From Novilysobacter antarcticus (GTDB lineage: Bacteria; Pseudomonadota; Gammaproteobacteria; Xanthomonadales; Xanthomonadaceae): 64,000 nt of DNA. The stretch is from the NCBI RefSeq assembly GCF_019802285.1, contig NZ_JAIEUJ010000001.1:1-64000 (forward strand), given 5' to 3'. The translations under genes were made by a program, and so were the position numbers. The notes beneath the pieces are model-generated. The model worked only from the letters and a program-made list of their open reading frames with translations. It was not told the origin of the DNA and ran no database searches. Shown here piece by piece: positions 45,221 through 53,352 of this stretch (the stretch's first letter is position 1; each line of letters opens with the position of its first letter).

Positions 45221-46424
45221 GATCCTCCTGTTGCTGGGCCGCGCCGCAGTCGCCTCCAGCGTCGCGATGGGGTTGGTGTTGCTGCTGCGACGCCCGCTGC
45301 GTCGGGGGTTCGGCGCCGCCAGTGCCTACGCCGCGTGGCTGGGGGTACCTGCGTCTCTGGTCGCGGTGCTGGCACCCCTGGCGGGGTTCTCGCTGCAGCC
45401 GCACTGGATTGGTGGCCTGGGCGGGCTTCCGACTGTCGCAGCGGTCGAAGCGGCATCGTTCTCGGCGTTCAACCCGGCGACGTTTGTGCTTGTGATCTGG
45501 ATTGCCGGCGTGGGCGCGATGGTGGTGCGTTTTGCAATCCAGCAATGCCGCTTTCACCGTGCGCTGGGGCACCTGCAAGAGCGTGCCGACGGTACGCGCC
45601 AGGCGAGTGCGGCCCAGGGCTTGCCGGCGGCGATGGGCCTGTTGCGCCCAAGGATCGTGGTGCCGCTGGATTTTGACCAGCGCTACAGCGACGAGCAGCG
45701 CGAGTTGATGCGCGCGCATGAGTCCACCCACATCCGTCGCGGCGACCTGCAGGTCAACGCGTTCGCCGTTGGCCTGCGCTGCCTGTTCTGGTTCAACCCG
45801 CTGGTCCACGTCGCGGCGGTGCATTTCCGCCACGACCAGGAGCTGGCCTGCGATCAGCGCGTGATCGCCCGATACCCGCAATCGCGCCGCGCCTATGGCG
45901 AGGCCATGTTGAAAACCCAGCTGGCCGGTCAACCCGTGCCGCTGGGATGCCACTGGGGTTACAGCCATCCACTCAAGGAGAGAATCGAGATGCTCAAGCA
46001 ACCCGTTGTTGGACTGCCGCGCTGGATTGCCGGCACCGTCGCGGCCAGCGCGCTGACCCTTGCCATGGGGGTTGGCGCCTGGGCCGCGCAGCCTGCCGGC
46101 TCGCCGGTCATTAGCGATACTCGCCCTGGCGGGAGGATGCCGCCACCGCGCTATCCGGCGGATGCCGCGAAGCAGGGCATTGGAGGCAAGGTGGTTCTGG
46201 TGTTGCAGCTGGACGCCCAGGGAAAAGTCTCCGGGGTCGAGGTGGAAAGCTCGCAGCCCGCTGGCGTGTTTGATCAGGCAGCGATCGACGCTGCGCGCAA
46301 CTGGACCCTCAACCCGGCGATGAAAGATGGCAAGCCCGTGGCCGGCAAGGTGCGCGTGCCCGTCACCTTCGAGGCGGATCCACCTGCTCCTCCGGCGATT
46401 CCCGAAGCGCCCCGCGCGACGTAA
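45207..46424 (+). CDS. M56 (BlaR1-like) membrane metalloprotease with TonB C-terminal domain
   Basis: The 405-residue protein begins with membrane helices (about 5-28, 40-62, 90-112), then carries the M56 zinc protease domain with HESTH at 171-175 and ELACD at 212-216 for the third ligand. After another hydrophobic segment (about 272-294) comes a TonB-type domain (about 310-390, PPPRYPADAAKQGIGGKV). Classic BlaR1 has a penicillin-binding sensor there; this one does not, so beta-lactam sensing is not supported. It presumably inactivates the coupled repressor on an unknown envelope cue. Confidence 0.9.
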   Translation: MSAAEILLLLGRAAVASSVAMGLVLLLRRPLRRGFGAASAYAAWLGVPASLVAVLAPLAGFSLQPHWIGGLGGLPTVAAVEAASFSAFNPATFVLVIWIAGVGAMVVRFAIQQCRFHRALGHLQERADGTRQASAAQGLPAAMGLLRPRIVVPLDFDQRYSDEQRELMRAHESTHIRRGDLQVNAFAVGLRCLFWFNPLVHVAAVHFRHDQELACDQRVIARYPQSRRAYGEAMLKTQLAGQPVPLGCHWGYSHPLKERIEMLKQPVVGLPRWIAGTVAASALTLAMGVGAWAAQPAGSPVISDTRPGGRMPPPRYPADAAKQGIGGKVVLVLQLDAQGKVSGVEVESSQPAGVFDQAAIDAARNWTLNPAMKDGKPVAGKVRVPVTFEADPPAPPAIPEAPRAT

Positions 46425-46454
46425 GCGCGCCCCGCCGCGGGCACCCACGCAGAC

Positions 46455-47333
46455 CTACAACCCGTCGGTGTGCGGTTCCAGCTGCAATGGCGTGCACAGA
46501 TAACGGCGCCCGTCTGCTCCTGCCGGGGGCAGGCGGCCGCCGCGGATGTTCACCTGCAGCGATGGATACAGCAGCCAGGGCGCGGTAAGACTCGCGTCGC
46601 GTTCGGACCGGACCTTGCGAAACTCCTCCAGCGAGGTGCCCGCAGATAGCAGCCGGTTGTCGCGTCGCGACTCCGCCACGGTGACACCGGCGCGTCGCTC
46701 GCGACCCTCCGGCGGGTAGTCGTGACACAGCCAAAGGACGGTGTCACCCGGCAGCGCGTGCAGCCGGGTGATGGAGGCGTACAGCTGATCAATGCTGCCG
46801 CCGGGAAAGTCGCAGCGCGCGGTGCCCACGTCGGGCGCGAACAGGGTATCGCCAACGAACACGTTGTCGCCGATGCGATAGCTCAGGCTGTCGGCGGTGT
46901 GACCCGGCGTGGCCATCACCTCGATCGACAGCACACCGGCGCTCAACACTTCGCCGTCAGCGAGCAAGCGCTCGAACGCGTCTGCCAGCATCGGGTCGTT
47001 GCGGTCGATACCGAACACGGCCGAAAAGTGGTCCTGCACCGAGCGGATTCCCTCGCCGATGGCTACCGGAGCGTCGAGCCGTGCGCGGAGGAATGCGGCC
47101 GCGCTCAGGTGGTCGGCGTGGGCATGGGTCTCCAGGACGTGGTGGATCTGGAGCCTGTTGGCGGCGATGAAGTCCAGCACCGCGCGCGCCGACTCGGTGC
47201 GGATGCGGCCCGAGGGCTGGTCGTAGTCGAGCACCGGATCAATTACCACCGCGTCGCGGCCGTCATGGACGACGTAGCTCCAGGTACCGGTCAGCTCATG
47301 GAAAAACGGTTCCACCTGTGGCTGGCAGGTCAT
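46455..47333 (-). CDS. blh: MBL-fold hydrolase, persulfide dioxygenase-like (Blh/ETHE1 type)
   Basis: The 292-residue protein has the metallo-beta-lactamase motif HAHADH at 70-75, then ATPGHTADS, VFVGDTLF and LCHDYPP for the remaining metal ligands. This pattern, with the DPVLDYDQPSGRIRTESA segment, matches the hydrolase next to bigR in Xylella and Agrobacterium, where it detoxifies sulfide through persulfide oxidation. The Xylella Blh protein carries an extra N-terminal DUF442 phosphatase-like domain; here that domain is absent, and a separate protein of that type is encoded at 53353. ATGA overlap with bigR. Confidence 0.9.
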   Translation of the reverse strand: MTCQPQVEPFFHELTGTWSYVVHDGRDAVVIDPVLDYDQPSGRIRTESARAVLDFIAANRLQIHHVLETHAHADHLSAAAFLRARLDAPVAIGEGIRSVQDHFSAVFGIDRNDPMLADAFERLLADGEVLSAGVLSIEVMATPGHTADSLSYRIGDNVFVGDTLFAPDVGTARCDFPGGSIDQLYASITRLHALPGDTVLWLCHDYPPEGRERRAGVTVAESRRDNRLLSAGTSLEEFRKVRSERDASLTAPWLLYPSLQVNIRGGRLPPAGADGRRYLCTPLQLEPHTDGL

Positions 47334-47698
47334 GCGTTCTCTCCGCCGGGGGCGGCGTCCACGGCGCAGAAGATCCCGTGCAGGGCCTTGATGATCTGCC
47401 GCGCCGGGCCTTCGCTGAGCGAGTAGTAGATCGTCTGCGCGTCTCGACGGGTATGAACCAGCCCGTCTGTACGCAGCAGGGCGAGGTGTTGTGACAAGGC
47501 CGATTGGCTCAGGTCGAGCTGGTTGTTGAGTTCACTGACCGATTGCTCGCCATCAACCAGCATGCACAGCAGCATCAGGCGCTTCTCGTTGCCCAGGGCC
47601 TTCAACAGGCGCACTGCGTCGCCCGCATGGCTGCGCATCGCGTCCGGATCGATCCCGGCCAGGGAGACGGTGGCGTCGGACGTGCTTTGAGCGGTCAT
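47330..47698 (-). CDS. bigR: ArsR-type sulfide sensor, BigR-like
   Basis: The 122-residue winged-helix repressor has LLKALGNEKRLMLLCMLV, the recognition helix SQSALSQHLALLR and the wing VHTRRDAQTIYYSL. Two cysteines, Cys45 in the second helix and Cys111 near the C-terminus, are 66 residues apart, as are Cys42 and Cys108 of Xylella BigR, which form the persulfide-sensing pair. It is therefore expected to repress its own operon until reactive sulfur oxidises it. The ATG at 47698 lies 11 bp after the rhodanese stop. Confidence 0.92.
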   Translation of the reverse strand: MTAQSTSDATVSLAGIDPDAMRSHAGDAVRLLKALGNEKRLMLLCMLVDGEQSVSELNNQLDLSQSALSQHLALLRTDGLVHTRRDAQTIYYSLSEGPARQIIKALHGIFCAVDAAPGGENA

Positions 47699-47709
47699 CG
47701 ACTGCTGCC

Positions 47710-48096
47710 TCAACGTGTGGTCACCGGCAAGCCGGCTTCGCTCCACGCGGTGATGCCGCCGCCGATCGAGCGCACGTTGGTAAAACCCATGCGCTGCAGG
47801 CTCGCCGCTGACAGCGCGGCGCGGCCACCGGTGCGGCAATACACCACGATGGGGCACGACTTGGAGGTCAGCGCCGGGTCGCTGACATTGGCGACGGCGG
47901 GGTGGGCGTCGACCTGGAACTCGAGTACGCCGCGCGGAATGTTGATCGCCTCGGCGATATGGCCGGTCTGGTATTCCGCCGGCTCACGCACATCGATCAA
48001 CACCGCGCTGCCTCGATTGGCAGCCAGATCGCCGGGGGCGATTTCGTTGATCTGCTTGCGTGCTTCTTCGACAAGCTCGTTGGCGGTCACATGCAT
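47710..48096 (-). CDS. rhodanese-like sulfurtransferase
   Basis: The 128-residue single-domain rhodanese has LIDVREPAEYQTGHIAEAIN and the active-site loop CRTGGR, whose Cys carries a persulfide. It has no signal peptide. TAAGGAG lies just before the ATG, and the gene heads the leftward operon rhodanese-bigR-blh. It probably takes up or transfers sulfane sulfur made when sulfide is oxidised. Rhodanese-encoding genes are regular partners of bigR. Confidence 0.94.
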   Translation of the reverse strand: MHVTANELVEEARKQINEIAPGDLAANRGSAVLIDVREPAEYQTGHIAEAINIPRGVLEFQVDAHPAVANVSDPALTSKSCPIVVYCRTGGRAALSAASLQRMGFTNVRSIGGGITAWSEAGLPVTTR

Positions 48097-48123
48097 GACA
48101 GGACTCCTTAACGATGGAGCGCC

Positions 48124-48152
48124 AATATATCACTTGACTCTAATATAAGCAA
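48124..48152 (-). promoter_or_regulatory. promoter of the rhodanese-bigR-blh operon
   Basis: On the minus strand TTGCTT, a 17-bp spacer and TATATT precede the rhodanese gene by about 28 bp. The element overlaps the rightward promoter. Confidence 0.72.
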
Positions 48153-48163
48153 AGGCTAATGTA
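48126..48163. promoter_or_regulatory. candidate BigR operator between divergent promoters
   Basis: This AT-rich segment in otherwise GC-rich DNA has an inverted pair TATAT (48126-48130) and ATATA (48143-48147), plus a direct repeat CTAATATA/CTAATGTA at 16-bp spacing. BigR boxes are AT-rich palindromes covering the -10 region. Binding here would block both promoters. The exact operator bases are inferred. Confidence 0.5.
48134..48162 (+). promoter_or_regulatory. promoter of the rightward DUF2892-RND-trxC arm
   Basis: TTGACT, a 17-bp spacer and TAATGT lie about 58 bp before the DUF2892 gene. The box set interleaves with the leftward promoter, so one repressor could control both. Confidence 0.7.
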
Positions 48164-48219
48164 TGACTGTCGCGGCAGCCGCTGGCACCCGCCAGGGCCG
48201 GACTGACCAGGAGAGACCG

Positions 48220-48435
48220 ATGAGCATCGAACGTGCCGTAACCGCATTTGCCGGCGTGATGGTTCTGATCAGCGTGCTGCTGACCCAGCTGGTATCGCCA
48301 CACTGGTGGTGGCTGACCGCATTCATCGGCTTCAACCTGCTGCAGTCCAGCTTTACCGGGTTCTGCCCTGCCGCGATGGTCATGCGCAAGCTGGGTGTCG
48401 GCAGGAACGCCGGGGGCGAGAGTTGCCCGCGTTGA
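48220..48435 (+). CDS. DUF2892 (YgaP-type) inner-membrane protein
   Basis: The 71-residue protein has two hydrophobic helices (about 7-25 and 29-47) and the GFCPAAMVMRKLGV motif typical of DUF2892. The same module forms the membrane tail of the rhodanese YgaP and is often encoded beside rhodaneses. The conserved Cys49 may handle sulfane sulfur at the membrane; this is inference. CAGGAGAG precedes the ATG. First gene of the rightward arm. Confidence 0.92.
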   Translation: MSIERAVTAFAGVMVLISVLLTQLVSPHWWWLTAFIGFNLLQSSFTGFCPAAMVMRKLGVGRNAGGESCPR

Positions 48436-49535
48436 GCCGGCTGACGGCGACCCACGCCAAGCGGGCTCGCTTGGTGATTGCCGGCGCGATGCTGGTGGCC
48501 CTGGCCGCGTGTGGCGGTGAGCCGGCGAGCCCGGATCGCGCGGCCCTGCCAAAGCTGCCGACGTTCATCGTCGCCGCCGACAGTGACGGGGCCAGCCGGA
48601 GCTGGGACGGCGTGGTGGAAGCCGTGCAGCAGGCGGAGCTGACCGCGCAGACCGCCGGACGCGTCACTGCGGTCAATGTGGACATCAACGATCGCGTTGC
48701 CGCCGGTGACGTGCTGCTGCGCCTGACCGCGGTCGAACAGCAGGCCGGGGCGAACACCGCGCGTGCGCAGTTGCGCGCCGCCGAGGCCGCCGTCGCGGAG
48801 GCCACTGCCAATTACCGCCGCCACGCCGCATTGGCCGAGGGCCAGTTCGTGTCCAGGGCGCAGCTGGACCAGGTGCGTGCCGCACGCGACAGCGCGGCGG
48901 CGGCGCGGGATGCCGCGCGCGCGCAACTCGCCCAGGCGGGCCAGCAAACCGAATACACCGTTGTAAGGGCGCCCTTTGCGGGCGTGGTCGACGCACGTCG
49001 GGTGGAACCGGGCGAGAGCGTTGCCCCCGGCCAGCCATTGCTGGCGATCCACGCCCCGGGGGCGCTGCGGATCCAGGTCCAGGTGCCACAGTCCGACGCC
49101 GCAGCGATCCGCGCGGCCGACCGTGCCCAGGTGCAACTCGCCGATGGTCGCGCGGTCGATGCCGAGGTGGCCGTGTACCCGGCAGCCGATCCACTCACCC
49201 ACAGTGTGGGTGTGCGGGTAATGCTGCCGGAGCTGGACGACGCGCCGACGCCAGGGGTGACGGCCAAGGTCGTCTTCCCGATCGCTGGCGTGACGGATGC
49301 CGCACCCATACGAATTCCCCGGTCGGCGATCGCCCAGCGCGGCGAGCTCAGCAGCGTGTACGTGCTGTCGGATGACCGACTGGCACTGCGCCAGTTGCGG
49401 CTGGGGCGCCGCAGCGGTGACAGCGTCGAGGTCCTGGCCGGATTGACGCTGGGCGAGGAGGTCGTGTCCGACCCGACCCTGGCGGTCCAGGCCCTGGCGG
49501 CACAGCGCCGTGCCGATGGGGGTTTCGATGACTGA
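48432..49535 (+). CDS. RND efflux periplasmic adaptor lipoprotein
   Basis: The 367-residue membrane-fusion protein has a lipoprotein signal ending LAAC (Cys about 22), a lipoyl-like domain split by a helical hairpin (GRVTAVNVDINDRVAAGD and APFAGVVDARRVEPGESVAPG), a beta-barrel and a membrane-proximal domain. The start is taken as the TTG overlapping the DUF2892 stop, which gives a normal-length signal; a TTG three codons earlier is possible. It couples the RND pump to an outer-membrane channel, which is not encoded here. Confidence 0.9.
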   Translation: MSRLTATHAKRARLVIAGAMLVALAACGGEPASPDRAALPKLPTFIVAADSDGASRSWDGVVEAVQQAELTAQTAGRVTAVNVDINDRVAAGDVLLRLTAVEQQAGANTARAQLRAAEAAVAEATANYRRHAALAEGQFVSRAQLDQVRAARDSAAAARDAARAQLAQAGQQTEYTVVRAPFAGVVDARRVEPGESVAPGQPLLAIHAPGALRIQVQVPQSDAAAIRAADRAQVQLADGRAVDAEVAVYPAADPLTHSVGVRVMLPELDDAPTPGVTAKVVFPIAGVTDAAPIRIPRSAIAQRGELSSVYVLSDDRLALRQLRLGRRSGDSVEVLAGLTLGEEVVSDPTLAVQALAAQRRADGGFDD

Positions 49536-52500
49536 CCACGCTGCCCTCGCGCCCGCACGGCTGGGCCTGTCGGGCTGGCTTGCCGCGAAGTTCCAGGCAA
49601 ACCCTCTGACTCCGATCCTGGCGATCCTCGGCCTGTTGCTGGGCGTGGTCGCGGTGATGATCACGCCCAAGGAGGAAGAGCCGCAGATCGACGTGACCAT
49701 GGCCAACGTGTTCGTGCCCTTCACGGGTGCCAGCGCGCGCGACGTCGAGCAGTTGGTCAGCTCGCCCCTGGAGCAGAAGCTGTCGGAGATCGAGGGCGTG
49801 AAACACGTCTACTCGATCAGTCGCCCGGGCATGGCGGTGCTGACGGTCGAATACACCGTCGGGGTCGAGCGCCAGGCCGCGATCGTGCGTCTCTACAATC
49901 AGGTGTTTTCCAATCAGGACTGGCTACCGCCCGGCCTGGGTGTCGGCCAGCCGTTGATCAAGCCCAAGGGCATTGACGATGTGCCGGTGATGGCGCTTAC
50001 CGTGTGGACGGACGATCCTGGCCGCAGCGCGACCGACCTGGCGGAGGTCGCCCACACCCTGGAGACCGAACTCAAGCGGGTGCCGGGCACGCGGGATGTC
50101 TACACGCTCGGCGCGCCCGATCGTGTGGTCGCGGTCACCCTCGACCCGGCCAGCCTGTCGGCCTACGGCCTGACGGTGAACGACCTGATGCAGTCCCTGC
50201 AGGCGGCCAACGCGGTGCGCCATGTCGGCGAGCGCGTCGGCCCTGAGGGCGCGATCCCGGTGACTGCCGGCGATTTTCTTGTGGACGCCGATGCGGTCGC
50301 CGGGCTGGTGGTCGGGCTGCGTGACGGCAACCCCTTGCGCCTGTCGGACGTGGCCACCATCCGTGCCGGCGGGGACGTCGCCAGCCGCTACGCGTGGCAT
50401 GGCAGTCCGCCCGGCAAGGACGGTCCCGCGAGCGGGATTGCGCCTGCGGTAACTATCGCCATCGCCAAGAAGCCCGGCAGCAATGCCTCCGACATCACCA
50501 ACGGCATCATCGATCGGGTTGCCCAGCTGGAGGGCGAGGTGATCCCCCAAGGCGTGCATGTCAGTGTTACCCGCGACTACGGCCGCACCGCCAACGACAA
50601 GGCGCAGAAGCTGATCCAGAAGCTGGTGTTCGCGACCGGCTCGGTGGTGCTGTTGATCCTGTTCGTGCTGGGCTGGCGGGAGGCGCTGGTGGTGGGCAGC
50701 GCGGTCGTGCTGACCCTCGCCCTGACCCTGTTCGCGTCCTGGGCGATGGGCTTCACCCTCAACCGGGTGTCGCTGTTCGCACTGATCTTCTCGATCGGCA
50801 TCCTGGTGGATGACGCCATCGTGGTGGTGGAAAACATTCACCGGCACATGGCGTTGCCGGGTCCGGACGGCAAGCCGCGAACGCTGTTCCAGGCCATCCC
50901 GCCGGCGGTCGATGAGGTTGGTGGGCCGACCATCCTGGCCACCTTCACGGTCATCGCCGCGTTGATGCCGATGGCGTTCGTGTCAGGGCTGATGGGACCG
51001 TACATGCGGCCGATCCCGATCAATGCCTCGGTGGGCATGTTCCTGTCGCTGGCGATCGCGCTGATCGTGACCCCGTGGCTGTCGCTGAAGCTGCTGCGCC
51101 GGCATGCACCGGATACGCCTGATCCGTCGGCCGGGCCGGACGCAAGTCCGGACTCACCCACGGCGCTTGCGCAGGACACGTTCCTGCACCGCTGGTTTGG
51201 CAAGCTGATGGATCCGTTCCTGGACCCGGACCGGGGCTCCGGCCGACGTGGGTGGCTGTTTGGCGGCATGGCATTGCTGGTGGTCGCGGCGGCGTCGCTG
51301 GCCGTCTTCCAGCTGGTGGTGATGAAGATGCTGCCGTTCGACAACAAGTCTGAATTCCAGGTCGTGGTCGATCTGCCGGAGGGCCGGACCCTGGAAGACA
51401 CCAACGCCTTGCTGGTGGAGCTGGCTGCCACCCTGGACGGCGTGCCCGAAGTGCTGGATTACCAGGGTTACGCAGGCACCTCCGCACCGATGAACTTCAA
51501 CGGGCTGGTCCGCCAGTATTTCCTGCGCAGCGGCAGTAACGTCGGCGATCTGCAGGTCAACCTGGTGGACAAGCACGAACGCAAACGCCAGAGCCACGAG
51601 ATCGCGCGCGCGCTGAGGCCGGCGCTGGCCGCCATCGGCGAGAGTCACGGCGCGTCGGTCAAGGTCGTGGAAGTGCCGCCGGGGCCGCCCGTGCTCTCGC
51701 CGTTGGTTGCCGAGGTGTATGGGCCTGACTACCAGCGCAGCCGCGAGCTCGCACTGGAACTGGCGCAGCGCTTCCGCGCTACCGAGGGCGTGGTCGATGT
51801 GGATACCACCGTCGAAAGCACCGCGCCGCGCGAGACGCTGGTGATCGACCGCGCCCGTGCCGCGCGACTCGGCGTGCCTCAATCGGCGGTTGCCGACGCG
51901 CTGCAGGCCACGGTCAGCGGCATCGACGCGACCTGGGTCCATGACGGCGCATCCAAGTACCCGCGGCCGGTGCGACTGCGCCTGCCGCCTTCCGAGCAGG
52001 CCGGCGTGGATCGTCTGCTGGCGCTGCATGTCCGCGGTGGCGAGGGCCAACTGGTGCCGCTGTCCGAGCTGGTAAGCCTGCGGACGGGCCAGTGGGACGG
52101 GGCGATCCACCACAAGGACCTGCTGCCGGTGGTCTTCGTGACCGGCGATGAGGCCGGCAAACTGGACAGCCCGCTGTACGGCATGTTCGATCTGGTCGGC
52201 CAGCTCAGGCGCGATGCGGTGGGCGGCCAGAACATCGCCCAGACCTTCATCTCGCAGCCGGCGGACACCAGTGATTTCGCGATCAAATGGGACGGGGAGT
52301 GGCAGATCACGTACGAGACGTTCCGCGACATGGGCATCGCCTACGCCGCCGGCATGGTGCTGATCTACCTGCTGGTGGTCGCGCAATTCCGTAGCTATCT
52401 GGTACCGCTGGTGATCATGGCGCCGATTCCGCTGACCGTGATCGGCGTGATGCCCGGCCATGCCTTGCTGGGCGCGCAATTCACGGCGACCTCGATGATC

Positions 52501-52818
52501 GGGATGATCGCGCTGGCCGGCATCATCGTGCGCAACTCGATTTTGCTGGTGGATTTCATCAACCACTCCATCGATGCCGGGCGCTCGGTTGAACAGGCGG
52601 TGGTGGATGCCTGCGCCGTGCGGGCGAAACCAATCCTGCTCACCGGTGTGGCGGCGATGATGGGAGCGTTTTTCATCCTTGATGACCCGATCTTCAACGG
52701 GCTGGCGGTGTCGCTGATCTTCGGCATCCTGGTCAGCACCGCGCTCACGCTGGTGGTGATTCCATTGCTTTATTACACCCTGCTGCATTGGCAGCGGCGA
52801 AAGGAGGTCCACGCATGA
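49528..52818 (+). CDS. RND family efflux transporter
   Basis: The 1096-residue inner-membrane pump has the two-fold RND layout: a helix after the N-terminus, a large periplasmic loop, six helices with GILVDDAIVVVENIHRHM in TM4 (proton-relay Asp pair), then a second loop and helices with GIIVRNSILLVDF. An extra Pro/Asp/Ser-rich stretch (about residues 535-555) lies between the halves. It resembles the multidrug/AcrB-like group rather than typical CzcA. Eight-base overlap with the adaptor gene. The substrate is unknown; context suggests an organic persulfide, a thiol adduct, or a drug that raises sulfur stress. Confidence 0.93.
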   Translation: MTDHAALAPARLGLSGWLAAKFQANPLTPILAILGLLLGVVAVMITPKEEEPQIDVTMANVFVPFTGASARDVEQLVSSPLEQKLSEIEGVKHVYSISRPGMAVLTVEYTVGVERQAAIVRLYNQVFSNQDWLPPGLGVGQPLIKPKGIDDVPVMALTVWTDDPGRSATDLAEVAHTLETELKRVPGTRDVYTLGAPDRVVAVTLDPASLSAYGLTVNDLMQSLQAANAVRHVGERVGPEGAIPVTAGDFLVDADAVAGLVVGLRDGNPLRLSDVATIRAGGDVASRYAWHGSPPGKDGPASGIAPAVTIAIAKKPGSNASDITNGIIDRVAQLEGEVIPQGVHVSVTRDYGRTANDKAQKLIQKLVFATGSVVLLILFVLGWREALVVGSAVVLTLALTLFASWAMGFTLNRVSLFALIFSIGILVDDAIVVVENIHRHMALPGPDGKPRTLFQAIPPAVDEVGGPTILATFTVIAALMPMAFVSGLMGPYMRPIPINASVGMFLSLAIALIVTPWLSLKLLRRHAPDTPDPSAGPDASPDSPTALAQDTFLHRWFGKLMDPFLDPDRGSGRRGWLFGGMALLVVAAASLAVFQLVVMKMLPFDNKSEFQVVVDLPEGRTLEDTNALLVELAATLDGVPEVLDYQGYAGTSAPMNFNGLVRQYFLRSGSNVGDLQVNLVDKHERKRQSHEIARALRPALAAIGESHGASVKVVEVPPGPPVLSPLVAEVYGPDYQRSRELALELAQRFRATEGVVDVDTTVESTAPRETLVIDRARAARLGVPQSAVADALQATVSGIDATWVHDGASKYPRPVRLRLPPSEQAGVDRLLALHVRGGEGQLVPLSELVSLRTGQWDGAIHHKDLLPVVFVTGDEAGKLDSPLYGMFDLVGQLRRDAVGGQNIAQTFISQPADTSDFAIKWDGEWQITYETFRDMGIAYAAGMVLIYLLVVAQFRSYLVPLVIMAPIPLTVIGVMPGHALLGAQFTATSMIGMIALAGIIVRNSILLVDFINHSIDAGRSVEQAVVDACAVRAKPILLTGVAAMMGAFFILDDPIFNGLAVSLIFGILVSTALTLVVIPLLYYTLLHWQRRKEVHA

Positions 52819-53279
52819 GTTCTTCAACCACAGGCAACGCAGCGGAGGCGGTGCTGGTCGTCTGCCCCCATTGCCACTCACCCAATCGCGTGCCGGACGC
52901 CCGACTGGCCGAGGCGCCATCGTGTGGTCGCTGCCAGAAGGCGCTGTTCGACGGCAAGCCGGTGAGTCTGGGAGTGGACCATTTCGCCGCCCACATCAGT
53001 CGCGGTGGCCTGCCCGTGCTGGTGGATTTCTGGGCCCCGTGGTGCGGCCCCTGCAAGGTCATGGCGCCGCAGTTCGAGCTCGCGGCCGCCGAATTGGAGC
53101 CGTACGTGCGGCTGGCCAAGGTCGATACCCAGAGCGAGCCCACCCTGGCCCAGCAGTACGCCATCCGCAGCATTCCCACCCTGGCCTTGTTCAAGGGTGG
53201 CCGCGAGCTCGCGCGGCAGGCGGGGGCGATGTCGTCGGCCGACATCGTGCGCTGGACGCGGCAGCACCTGCCGGGGTAA
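52815..53279 (+). CDS. trxC: thioredoxin 2 (TrxC type, zinc-binding)
   Basis: The 154-residue cytosolic thioredoxin has an N-terminal zinc finger with CPHC (17-20) and CGRC (37-40) and the active site WCGPC at 76-80. TrxC proteins reduce disulfides and persulfides under oxidative stress. AAGGAGGTCC before the ATG is the best ribosome site of the cluster, and the start overlaps the RND stop as ATGA. Its place behind an RND pump and opposite bigR supports a role in turning over protein persulfides. Confidence 0.95.
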   Translation: MSSSTTGNAAEAVLVVCPHCHSPNRVPDARLAEAPSCGRCQKALFDGKPVSLGVDHFAAHISRGGLPVLVDFWAPWCGPCKVMAPQFELAAAELEPYVRLAKVDTQSEPTLAQQYAIRSIPTLALFKGGRELARQAGAMSSADIVRWTRQHLPG

Positions 53280-53352
53280 CCCGGGCCCCCGAACGCGACA
53301 GATGGCGGCGGGGCGCTCATCATGGGCCCTTGTTCACCGAAGGCGAATTGAG

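Noticed and set aside
45207-46424. Calling the M56 protein a beta-lactam sensor BlaR1
   Set aside because: The penicillin-binding sensor domain is missing and no beta-lactamase gene lies nearby; only the protease part matches BlaR1.
46455-47333. Calling the MBL-fold gene a beta-lactamase
   Set aside because: The motif set and the bigR/rhodanese neighbours match the persulfide dioxygenase-like group; there is no signal peptide.
49528-52818. Calling the RND pump a heavy-metal (CzcA) exporter
   Set aside because: The TM4 motif with its Asp pair fits the multidrug-type group better, no metal-binding adaptor features were seen, and the neighbours handle sulfur.
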